From Streptomyces sp. NRRL S-340 (GTDB taxonomy: Bacteria > Actinomycetota > Actinomycetes > Streptomycetales > Streptomycetaceae), in NCBI RefSeq assembly GCF_000720185.1, contig NZ_JOIY01000005.1:124001-188000 (forward strand): 64,000 nucleotides of DNA, given 5' to 3'. Below are positions 56,303-64,000 of the stretch, in pieces (within the stretch, counting starts at the first letter, position 1; every line of letters starts with the position of its first letter). The notes beneath the pieces are model-generated. The model was not told where the DNA came from. It searched no databases and saw only the letters and a list, made by a program, of their open reading frames with translations. Position numbers and translations under genes: made by a program.

Positions 56303-57256
56303 TCACTTCGCTTTCTCGAACGAGATGCCGGGCCGGTCCAGGGCTGGAACGGCCGCCAGGAAGAGCCAGGTCGTCACGACGAACGGCCAGGTGAAGGGGG
56401 AACCGCCGGACGGCTGGGCGAAGGCCTGCCAGGCGGCGGTGAAGGGGACCGAGGCCACTGCGGCGAGCGTGGCGTACCCGGCGGTCCAGGCGGTGGGGGC
56501 CAGGAAGGTGGCGCCCAGCGCGATGGCGACCAGCACCGCGTTGTAGCCGTAGAGTCCCGCGCTGATCCGGTCGGCGGGCAGGCCCATGGCACAGGCCGTC
56601 AGGATCGCGACGGCGCTGCCGCCGGCCGCAGCGAGGGCGGCGGTGCGGGAGGCGACGAGGAGCCCCGCGAGCAGGATCAGGCCCGCGTACCACTTGTCCA
56701 GGAGGAAGACCTGGGCGATGCCGTCGCAGAAGGCCCGGCCGAGCTGCGCCGCCGACAGGGTGGTGAAGCCGTCCGCGGTGATCGGCGGCGCGGCGGCGGC
56801 CGAACCGGCCGGCAGGGCGATCGCCAGCACCCCGGCGACCAGGCAGAAGGGGGCCGTCAGGGCGGGGAGGCCGATGCGGCCCAGCAGACGGGCGGCCGCC
56901 GCGCCCGCCACGGCGCACACCGCGGCGGCCAGCACGGCGAGCACCGCGGTCCGCCACGAGGCGCCGAACCGCACGACGACGGCGATGGCGGTCAGGCAAC
57001 CGCAGTACCCCTCCAGGCCTTTGGACAGGCCGTCCCGGTCGGCGCCGAGGACGGCCGCGGCCCCGGTGGACGCCGCCGCGCCGAGCACGCCGTACACGCC
57101 GACCCGCCAGCTTCCCGCGAACAGTGCGACGGCGAACAGCAGTCCGGTCCACGGACTCGCGCTGAGGGCGACCTGTGCGATGCCGCGCAGGTGCATCCGT
57201 CCCAGATCGGCGGGAACCCAGCCTCCAGGCTGTACCACCCGCCCTTCTGCAGGCAT
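56303..57256 (-). CDS. Urea transporter (UT/SLC14-type)
   Basis: A 317-residue membrane channel of the urea-transporter family, with two homologous five-helix halves each containing an L-P-x-x-T-x-P-F motif: [11 protein letters not shown] in the first half, and FTWPF in the degenerate second copy. It is the first gene of the operon, just 4 bp before ureA, so urea uptake and hydrolysis are expressed together. The ATG has a GAGGAGAAGG ribosome site, which fixes the start. The alternative Yut name applies to bacterial members, but I leave the symbol blank. Confidence 0.85.
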   Translation of the reverse strand: MPAEGRVVQPGGWVPADLGRMHLRGIAQVALSASPWTGLLFAVALFAGSWRVGVYGVLGAAASTGAAAVLGADRDGLSKGLEGYCGCLTAIAVVVRFGASWRTAVLAVLAAAVCAVAGAAAARLLGRIGLPALTAPFCLVAGVLAIALPAGSAAAAPPITADGFTTLSAAQLGRAFCDGIAQVFLLDKWYAGLILLAGLLVASRTAALAAAGGSAVAILTACAMGLPADRISAGLYGYNAVLVAIALGATFLAPTAWTAGYATLAAVASVPFTAAWQAFAQPSGGSPFTWPFVVTTWLFLAAVPALDRPGISFEKAK

Positions 57257-57324
57257 GCCTTCTCCTCGTCCGGGAACACCTCAAGGCACCAAAGACAGCT
57301 GATGCACGGCGAGATGATGCGTGA

Positions 57325-57339
57325 TCAACAACTTGTTGA
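57325..57339 (-). promoter_or_regulatory. 15-bp palindrome upstream of the urease operon
   Basis: TCAACAA-C-TTGTTGA, perfect around a central C, about 70 bp upstream of the urea transporter start. It is a plausible operator for a nitrogen- or nickel-responsive regulator; I cannot match it to GlnR or Nur consensus. Confidence 0.5.
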
Positions 57340-57380
57340 AGGCTACGCCTGGACGTGGCGGAGAAAGCTCACCAGCGGCA

Positions 57381-57398
57381 GGTGACCAAACGGTCACC
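57381..57398. promoter_or_regulatory. Inverted repeat GGTGACC-AAAC-GGTCACC
   Basis: A perfect 7-bp dyad 42 bp upstream of the 15-bp palindrome, possibly a second operator of the urease promoter region. The surrounding 57399-57608 holds no gene. Confidence 0.4.
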
Positions 57399-57608
57399 GA
57401 ACGGCATCCCGGCTGGTGAACAGGGTCGGGCAGCCGCCCCGGGATGTGAATTCCTTGGCCTCGAATTCAAACCCTTGGCACTCCCTTGGTCTTTTCCGGA
57501 TGAAAAATCGACCAAAGCGTGGAAGGGCCTCGCGGGCGGTCCGACGTGGCGCGCCGGGAGGGACGACGGCGGTGGCGCCGGTGTGCCACCGCCGTCGCGG
57601 ACGTCACC

Positions 57609-57807
57609 TCACACCCGGTCGGCCGCGATGAGCAGGTACTGGAAGCTGCCGTTGCGGTAGGCGTCCAGGAAGGCGCGGGGGCCGGTGGTGAACGGGACGG
57701 TCAACGGGACGGCCGTGTGCGGGAACCAGCCAAACAGGCGGGCGGGGCCGCCGGTACGGCGTGAAGAGGGCGCGCTCGCGCCGGAGATGCGCAAACACCG
57801 ACTCGGT
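57609..57807 (-). pseudogene. C-terminal remnant of an unrecognised protein
   Basis: A fragment translating in one frame as TESVFAHLRRERALFTPYRR and then, after a shift, as GWFPHTAVPLTVPFTTGPR and AFLDAYRNGSFQYLLIAADR up to a stop at 57609. The non-random composition and defined end suggest the decayed 3' end of a gene, possibly a methyltransferase-like enzyme; that is a weak guess. From 57808 to 58077 nothing more is evident. Confidence 0.35.
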
Positions 57808-58077
57808 GCGGGGCGGCGCGCGATCACCGCGCCGTGCGCCCCGCCACTGCCTCACCTGCCCTGTCCGGCACGCCCGGGAGGGCATCCTCGCGCCGGCGGC
57901 GGTGTGCGGCGGCGCACCTGGCAGGGGCGCGGGGACACGGCCTCGCCTGGACAGGCGGAGGGCGGGGGAGCGGGCTTCACTCGGGGCGTGCGCGGGACGT
58001 GCGGGCCGCTCGTCCCGGTGGGCGGAGACGAAGGGCGGCGGCGGACGGTGTTCCGCGAGCCGGGTGCCCCCCCGTCC

Positions 58078-58998
58078 TCACCTCGCGGCGCGGGACGCCT
58101 CGTCCTTCTGCCAGGCGCCGACGCCGAGCTTCCCCGTGGTGCCCAGGTCCAGTTCGGGCGTCACCGTCACCGCGGCGGCACCGGGCTTCGCCACCACCCG
58201 CACGTAGGGCGCGTGGACGGGCTCGCTCCCCAGGCCGGTGGTGTTGCGCCAGACCAGGGCGGCGCGCGCGCTCTCGCCCGGCTCCAGCACCAAGGGACGG
58301 GGCGCGGCGTCGGCTCCGGTGCCGGTGGCGATCGAGGCGCCGCCGTGCAGGATCCGCACGCCGGTGACCGCCGTGTGCCGCTCGTCCAGGAGCCGCACCG
58401 CCGGATAACCGTCGAGGCGGTAGGCGCGCGTGCCGCAGTTCGCCAGGTGCAGCCCGACGACCCGCAGCCCCATGGCGGCGTCACCGTCGTCGGCGTACAC
58501 ACGCACCCCCGGCGTCGGGCAGGGCCCCGTCCCGGCCGGCGCCTCCGCGGCGGGAACGCTGCGGACCTTGACGATCTTCAGGCGGGCACCTCCGTCCGTC
58601 CCGGTGGCCGACGCGCCCGGGTCGACGGTACGTCGCACGGTACCGCCGGGGCCGACGGTCGCCACGGCCTTCTCCGTGCCCGCCCGCGCCACGCCGCCGG
58701 TCGTCAGCACCTGGTAGGTGATCGTGTAAGTGAAGGACTGCGCCGCCTCGTTGGTGACCTCGAAAGCGGGACAGCCGTCCACCACGACGGCCCTGACGCC
58801 GTCCCCGTCCGCACCGGTGGACTCCCCAGGCGACGCGGGCGACGCCGGGGCGCCGGAAGGGGCGTCGGCGTCGCGGCAGGCGGATCCCTGCCGCCGAGCC
58901 GGGCCGGAACCCGGCGCCCCGGTTTCCAGGGGGCCGCACGCCCCGAGCAGCAGGACACCGGTGAGAGCAGCGGCAAGGGGAAGGAAGGCGCGGCGCAT
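58078..58998 (-). CDS. DUF4232-like lipoprotein
   Basis: A 306-residue exported lipoprotein. The signal peptide MRRAFLPLAAALTGVLLLGAC ends in a lipobox (LLGAC), followed by a Pro/Ala-rich linker. The N-terminal beta domain (VVVDGCPAFEVTNEAAQSF) precedes a C-terminal DUF4232 domain with the typical GLHLANCGTRAYRLDGYPAVRLLD pattern. DUF4232 proteins are abundant on actinobacterial cell surfaces with no proven function. Monocistronic. Confidence 0.85.
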   Translation of the reverse strand: MRRAFLPLAAALTGVLLLGACGPLETGAPGSGPARRQGSACRDADAPSGAPASPASPGESTGADGDGVRAVVVDGCPAFEVTNEAAQSFTYTITYQVLTTGGVARAGTEKAVATVGPGGTVRRTVDPGASATGTDGGARLKIVKVRSVPAAEAPAGTGPCPTPGVRVYADDGDAAMGLRVVGLHLANCGTRAYRLDGYPAVRLLDERHTAVTGVRILHGGASIATGTGADAAPRPLVLEPGESARAALVWRNTTGLGSEPVHAPYVRVVAKPGAAAVTVTPELDLGTTGKLGVGAWQKDEASRAAR

Positions 58999-59096
58999 GC
59001 GGCCAGTCGATCAGGCCGTCCAGCCGCAGGCTGTGACGCAGGCCATAGGCGCCCGTCACAGAGTTGTCACGGCGTCACCCGCGCCCGGCCGAGAGC

Positions 59097-59188
59097 GCGA
59101 ACAAAAGCGGGTTCCGATCAGCGGGCGGTGCCCGGCGCCTTGCGAGGGCGCGTGCCGGGCGCCGCCCGCCGGGCCCACTTTTGTTCGC
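59097..59188. repeat. 92-bp extended imperfect palindrome
   Basis: Outer arms GCGAACAAAAGCGGG (59097-59111) and CCCACTTTTGTTCGC (59174-59188) pair with one mismatch. Inner arms at about 59121-59137 and 59152-59169 pair with one mismatch around a loop of about 14 nt. Lying in an intergenic gap, it could be a terminator, a structured RNA or a dispersed palindromic repeat. No gene is supported in 58999-59558. Confidence 0.6.
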
Positions 59189-59412
59189 GGCTCCAAGCCG
59201 CGGATCGCCCCGCTGTCGCCACGGTGGGGCCGAGACCCGCGCCCACACGGTCAGGGCGCCACGAGCACCCGACCGCACCGCACCGAACACACCGGTCTCC
59301 GGCGGGCGTCCGGACGGTTCACCACGCTCGCGCGCCCGGCGTACGCCGCGCTGTCGGCTCCGCCAGGAGCTCCTCGCGCGCGAGAGGCGCCGAAGGGGAG
59401 TTCGCCCGGGAC

Positions 59413-59546
59413 GCGCCCGTACCGCCGGTCCGGGGGCGCGCCTGTACCGGCGGTCCAGGGGGCGCGGGTGCCGCCCGTACCGCCGGTCCCTGCGGGCTCC
59501 CGTACCGTCGGCCCCGGGGGCGCCCGTACGGCCGGTCCCGGGGACG
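59413..59546. repeat. Degenerate tandem repeat of a CCCGTACCGCCGGTCC-type unit
   Basis: About five imperfect copies (spacing 24-31 bp) of a CGCCCGTACCGCCGGTCCGGGG-like unit, shared core GTACCG..GGTCC, just past the 3' end of the C45 hydrolase gene. Long open frames across it are repeat artefacts. Confidence 0.5.
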
Positions 59547-59558
59547 CCGCGGGGCGGA

Positions 59559-60668
59559 TCAGCGCGCCACGAGCACCCGCCAGTCGCGCGAGCCGATGTC
59601 GGCGGGCGTGCCGTCGAGGATCCGGGCGGTGCGTGCCGCCGGTTCCAGGGCGACCGTCGCGAGGCTCGCCCACCGCTGCCCCAGCGGCTTGTCCAGGTCG
59701 GGCAGGCAGGTCACCGGCGGCTCGCCGTCGCCGGTGACGAGGAGACCGGTGAGGCCGCCGGGCGTGGCCGGCGCCCCCCGGCGGGCGAGACGCGCGCGGA
59801 CGAAGTCGCGGCGCCGGCCCGAGTCGGGCTGGTAGAGCCACGTCTTCTCACCGGCGGCGGGCCGCGGCGTGAGGAAGTGGTTGGTGCGCAGGAACGTGCC
59901 GTCCTCGGGTGCCACGGCGAACACGCCGACGGGGCTCAGGTCGAGCAGGACGGCGTCCGCCTCGTCGAAGAGCGCGAACGACCCCGACGACGCGACCGGC
60001 GCGCCGCGCACGATCTCGACGGCCTCCGCGACGCTGCCCGCCTCCTCGAGGACGACCGCCGCGAGCACGTGCACCGGGACTCCGCCGACGCCGTCGCGGA
60101 CGTGCCCGAGGATGTTGAAGTGCAGTGCGAGTCCCGCGCTGTTGACACCGATCTTGCCGAGGATGCCGTCCTCGGTGAGCCCGACGACGCCGTGCCGGCC
60201 GCCGCGCACCTCCACCGTGTGCCACAGCTCGCTCAGTTCGACGTGCCAGTCCCAGGTCTGCGCACCGAACGTACGCGGGGCCGTGCCCGCCCGCCCCGCG
60301 GTGACGCGGCGCACGATCGTGGTGCACTCGCCGGGCGGCACCGAGGTGCTGCGGGCCAGGATCTCGGTGCGCGCGTTGAGCGCGGCGACCCGCCACGGCT
60401 CGACTCCGGCGCCCCGGGCGATGCCCTCGATCTCGGCGTGCGCCGCCGGCCGGAAGGCCCCGATCGCCTCCGAGGCGCGCTCGGCGTCGGCGCGTACGGC
60501 GGCCTCGGTGACGCCGCCGAGGGCGAAGAGGCGGTCGTACACCTCGATCGCGGCGGGAAGGGTGGCGCGCAGCTGACCGCCGCGGACGGTGCCGCGCTCG
60601 TACGGGTCGGCGGCGACCGCCTCGACGTGGCGGCGGTGCGCGGGGCGGGGGATCGGCGTCGTGGTCAC
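59559..60668 (-). CDS. C45-family (acyl-CoA:6-APA acyltransferase-like) hydrolase
   Basis: A 369-residue N-terminal-nucleophile family enzyme related to penicillin acyltransferase and carcinine hydrolase, which cleave amide bonds and activate by autoproteolysis at an internal cysteine. The likely nucleophile is Cys in PPGECTTIVRR (preceding Gly-Glu), followed by TFGAQTWDWH and GKIGVNSAGLALHFNIL, typical for C45. The GTG start has GAAAGG about 11 nt upstream. It lies 174 bp downstream of an NCS1 permease gene on the same strand, implying import and hydrolysis of an amide compound. Confidence 0.85.
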   Translation of the reverse strand: MTTTPIPRPAHRRHVEAVAADPYERGTVRGGQLRATLPAAIEVYDRLFALGGVTEAAVRADAERASEAIGAFRPAAHAEIEGIARGAGVEPWRVAALNARTEILARSTSVPPGECTTIVRRVTAGRAGTAPRTFGAQTWDWHVELSELWHTVEVRGGRHGVVGLTEDGILGKIGVNSAGLALHFNILGHVRDGVGGVPVHVLAAVVLEEAGSVAEAVEIVRGAPVASSGSFALFDEADAVLLDLSPVGVFAVAPEDGTFLRTNHFLTPRPAAGEKTWLYQPDSGRRRDFVRARLARRGAPATPGGLTGLLVTGDGEPPVTCLPDLDKPLGQRWASLATVALEPAARTARILDGTPADIGSRDWRVLVAR

Positions 60669-60700
60669 GAGCGTTCTGCCTTTCGAGTGCGGGTGCGGGT

Positions 60701-60750
60701 CCGCGGTGGCCGCGGTGGCCGCGGTGTCCGCGGTGTCCGGGGTGTCCGGG
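60701..60750. repeat. 9-bp tandem repeat (GCGGTGTCC/GCGGTGGCC)
   Basis: About five consecutive copies of a CGCGGTGKCC-type 9-mer between the NCS1 permease and the C45 hydrolase genes. This is a short microsatellite that could vary in length and alter spacing. Confidence 0.55.
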
Positions 60751-60842
60751 GGAACCGCGCGGCGCTGCCGACGGCCGCGGCGGGCACGGCGCCGGCGGCC
60801 TGTGCCGCGGTGCACGGGGTCCCTGAGAAGGTGAGGCGTCGG

Positions 60843-62276
60843 TCAGGCGTGCGGGATGCTCCCCAGGGCGCGGGCCGTGCCCCAGTACACGGCGGCAGCG
60901 GTGATCATGCCGGACGGGATCGACAGGTCCACGCCGGCCAGGGCCCTGGCCAGCGGACCGGTCCAGAAGGTGGTGTTCACGCACAGCGCGGACACGACGC
61001 CGCCGGCGAGGAGCGCGAGGACGCCGGCCCAGTGGACGCCGCGCCGGTACCAGAACGGGCCGCCGCGCTCCTCTTCGAGCAGATGGGCGCCGTTGTAGCG
61101 GTTGCGGCGCATGACCAGGTCCGTCACGGCCACCGCCATCGCCGGACCGGTCACCGTCACCACGAGCTGGAGCATGGTGTCGACGCTGGTCAGGAAGTCG
61201 AAGACGAGGATCGCGTACAGCGTCATGGCGGTTCCGAGGACGCCGATGATCAGGACCGCGGGGATCCGGGCGAGGCGGACACCGACCGACTGGATGGACA
61301 GGCTCGCGCTGTAGGCCGTCATGCCGTTGTTCGTCATGGTGTTGACGACGACCGCGACGACGAAGACGGGGATGAACCAGCCCGGCAGGATGCTCTCCAG
61401 CGCGCCCTCCGGGTCGCTCATGTCGAGGCTGGTCGCGGCGAGCGCCCCGACGCCGGTGAACACCACGCTCGGCAGGTAGGCGCCGAAGGCGGTCCACCCG
61501 GCGATGGCCACCGGGCTGCTGTCGGGCGGCAGGTAGCGGGCGAGGTCGGGGCTGTTGCTGTACGACAGGGGCGTGGACGCGATGATCGTGAGACCGGCGC
61601 CCAGGGCGGCGGCGAGCGCGGTCCCGCCGAGCGGGGCGGAAGGGGCGTAGGACCAGTCGGCGTGGGCGAGCACGTACCCGGTGACGACGACGAACACGAC
61701 GGTCAGCACCACGCTGAGCGCGGTGTAGAGGCGGACGATCGTCGCGTGTCCGAAGACGGCGATCAGCAGGGTGCCGCCGGCGATGAGGCAGATGACGGCC
61801 GCGTCGACGGAAGAGCTGTGCGGCAGCCCGGCCCGGCCCGCCAGGCCGATGCCCGCCACGGAGGCGGCCGACCAGTTCAGGGCCAGGTAGGCCGCGGCGA
61901 TGAGCCACCCGGTCAGCACGAGCACGGCCTTGTTGCCCAGGACGCCGTACAGGGCGCGCGAGATGACCGACCCGCTCGTGCCGGCCGCCGGCCCGCTCGC
62001 CGCGACGACGCCGGTACAGATCCACAGCAGGTTCCCGGTGAGGATCACGCCGAAGGCCTGCGGGAGCGTGAGCCCCATCAGGATCAGGGCGGCACCCACC
62101 ACGAAGCTCAGATAGCTGACGTTCGGGGCCGCCCAGACCGCGAACAACTGGCGTGGCCGCCCGCCGCGTTCGTCCGCGGGCACCTGGTCGATGCCCCGTG
62201 TCTCCATGTGCCCGGCCCGCTCGGTGCCCTGTCCCTCCAGGGGGCCGGGGGCGGAGGCGGGGTTCGTCGTCGTCAT
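60843..62276 (-). CDS. NCS1-family cytosine/purine-type permease
   Basis: A 477-residue, 12-helix permease. The opening region PRQLFAVWAAPNVSYLSFVVGAALILMGL and NSPDLARYLP fit the CodB-like cytosine/purine branch of NCS1. The second NCS1 member in the window (47130) belongs to a different branch. It is divergent from a broken TetR gene, with two operator-like dyads in between, and followed by a C45 hydrolase. The imported substrate is unknown. Confidence 0.9.
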   Translation of the reverse strand: MTTTNPASAPGPLEGQGTERAGHMETRGIDQVPADERGGRPRQLFAVWAAPNVSYLSFVVGAALILMGLTLPQAFGVILTGNLLWICTGVVAASGPAAGTSGSVISRALYGVLGNKAVLVLTGWLIAAAYLALNWSAASVAGIGLAGRAGLPHSSSVDAAVICLIAGGTLLIAVFGHATIVRLYTALSVVLTVVFVVVTGYVLAHADWSYAPSAPLGGTALAAALGAGLTIIASTPLSYSNSPDLARYLPPDSSPVAIAGWTAFGAYLPSVVFTGVGALAATSLDMSDPEGALESILPGWFIPVFVVAVVVNTMTNNGMTAYSASLSIQSVGVRLARIPAVLIIGVLGTAMTLYAILVFDFLTSVDTMLQLVVTVTGPAMAVAVTDLVMRRNRYNGAHLLEEERGGPFWYRRGVHWAGVLALLAGGVVSALCVNTTFWTGPLARALAGVDLSIPSGMITAAAVYWGTARALGSIPHA

Positions 62277-62307
62277 CGGGGCCTCTCGGGTCCGCGGACC
62301 GCGCTCC

Positions 62308-62352
62308 TTATTGGGCGCGTGACCAACCAGTTATTGGTCGCACATCCAATAA
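62308..62352. promoter_or_regulatory. Two tandem TetR-type operators
   Basis: Perfect dyad TTATTGG-8 nt-CCAATAA (62331-62352) plus an imperfect copy TTATTGG-8 nt-CCAACCA (62308-62329). The same arms and spacing argue for one regulator binding twice between the divergent permease and TetR genes. Confidence 0.65.
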
Positions 62353-62353
62353 C

Positions 62354-63026
62354 GTGTCCTCCATCACGTCAAGACCCCGGACGGCAAGGACCCGGAAGCG
62401 GCCCGGCGAGCGGCGCGCGGAGATCGTGCGGACCGCCGCCCGGATCGCGCTCCAGGAGGTGCTCGAACGCGTCACCCTGCGGCGCGTCGCCGACGAGCCG
62501 GGCGTCCGCCCCGCTCGTCGGCCACTGCTTCCCGGCCGCGGACCACCTGGTGACCGAGACCTTCTCCTGCGCCGCGACCGAGCGACGCGCCTCGCTCCTG
62601 CCCCGCGGCGAGGAGGGGCTGCCGCCCGTCGAGCGGCTGGCCCGCTTCCCGGTGCGCCTGGCCGATGGCGAGTACCGCGACCTCAGCCGCCTTCGGCTCG
62701 ACGCCCGCCGTCTCGGCCGGTTCCGTGCCGGGCTGCGCCCGGCGGTGGCCGCGCAGGAGTCCCTGACGCGCTCCGCCCCCATGGACCTCGTCGAGGAAGG
62801 TGTCCGGCCCGGAGACTTCCGGGTCGGCGACCCGCTCGGGGCGGTGCTGCACATCCTCGTCACCGTGGACGGCCTGGGCGTGTACGCCGACGACGACGCA
62901 CAGGTGGAGCATCCGGCGCTCGAGGACATGGCGATCACCGCGGCCCAACGCCTGCTGGGCCTCGCCCGCGGCACACTGCGCTCCCTTGCCCGGCCTCGGA
63001 AGAATCCCGCCGACGTGGAGCGCTTT

Positions 63027-63032
<6 letters not shown>
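62354..63032 (+). pseudogene. TetR-family regulator, frameshifted
   Basis: The N-terminal helix-turn-helix frame (RRAEIVRTAARIALQEVLE ... VTLRRVADEPGVRP) stops matching near 62505. The +1 frame then continues as LVGHCFPAADHLVTETF through a TetR ligand-binding domain to the stop at 63032. Inserting two bases (restoring GVRPGLVGH) or dropping one repairs it. The GTG at 62354 abuts the operator and would be leaderless. If the shift is real, the divergent permease has lost its repressor. Confidence 0.75.

Positions 63033-64000
<968 letters not shown>

Noticed and set aside
57685..59835. A long plus-strand frame across 57.7-59.8 kb
   Set aside because: It crosses the DUF4232 lipoprotein gene antisense and the GC-rich repeats; low-complexity product without motifs.

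Overview
The window is high-GC actinobacterial DNA, almost certainly Streptomyces. The coding sequences have G/C-saturated third positions. TTA codons are nearly absent (I noticed one). The genes are typical of the genus: a FurA/KatG pair, a DasR-like GntR regulator, a urease operon without ureE, NPCBM and ricin-domain glycosidases and DUF4232 lipoproteins. The mix of sugar-use modules, small biosynthetic operons, pseudogenes and minisatellites fits an accessory or arm region. The ends are housekeeping genes: pgm (left, partial) and argG (right, partial).

Layout. 1-4.9 kb: phosphoglucomutase, furA-katG oxidative defence, three small genes. 5-17 kb: a sugar-use island with a secreted ricin-lectin enzyme, GH35 beta-galactosidase, a carbohydrate ABC importer joined by 4-nt overlaps, a LacI repressor and a secreted GH31 enzyme. 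17-25 kb: APH-like kinase, MarR-MFS pair, a cis-prenyltransferase coupled to an MpaB-type oxygenase fused to EF-hands, a BASS transporter and two small secreted proteins. 25.6-29.6 kb: a secreted GH2 beta-galactosidase with an inserted LamG domain. 29.7-38 kb: the most interesting stretch. An operon joined by overlapping start/stop codons encodes a PhyH dioxygenase, a DUF6271-like protein, a PLP decarboxylase (frameshifted), a GNAT acetyltransferase and an MFS exporter. Next to it are a NagZ-like GH3 enzyme and a DasR-like GntR regulator. Operators resembling the DasR site lie in the promoters of all three units. 38-46 kb: XRE-NB-ARC regulator, 54-bp minisatellite, MFS exporters, TetR, and a dehydrogenase pseudogene that appears half-inverted and carries a 54-bp palindromic insertion. 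46-50 kb: aminotransferase V, then an NCS1 permease / Asp-Glu-racemase-like enzyme / FCD-GntR module. 50-57 kb: urea transporter-ureABCFGD. 57-63 kb: DUF4232 lipoprotein, a C45-family hydrolase and NCS1 permease with a broken TetR regulator, and argG.

How they work together. The 5-17 kb island would hydrolyse galactosides outside the cell, import the sugars and cleave them inside under LacI control. The 30-38 kb block looks like a small biosynthetic pathway (hydroxylation, decarboxylation, acetylation, export). Its promoter carries the same type of operator as an amino-sugar hydrolase, and the adjacent regulator has a TTA codon, suggesting dependence on the bldA tRNA. I found no rRNA, tRNA, CRISPR or intact insertion sequence. 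Boundaries and motif positions were read by eye, and family assignments rest on recalled motifs, not database searches.
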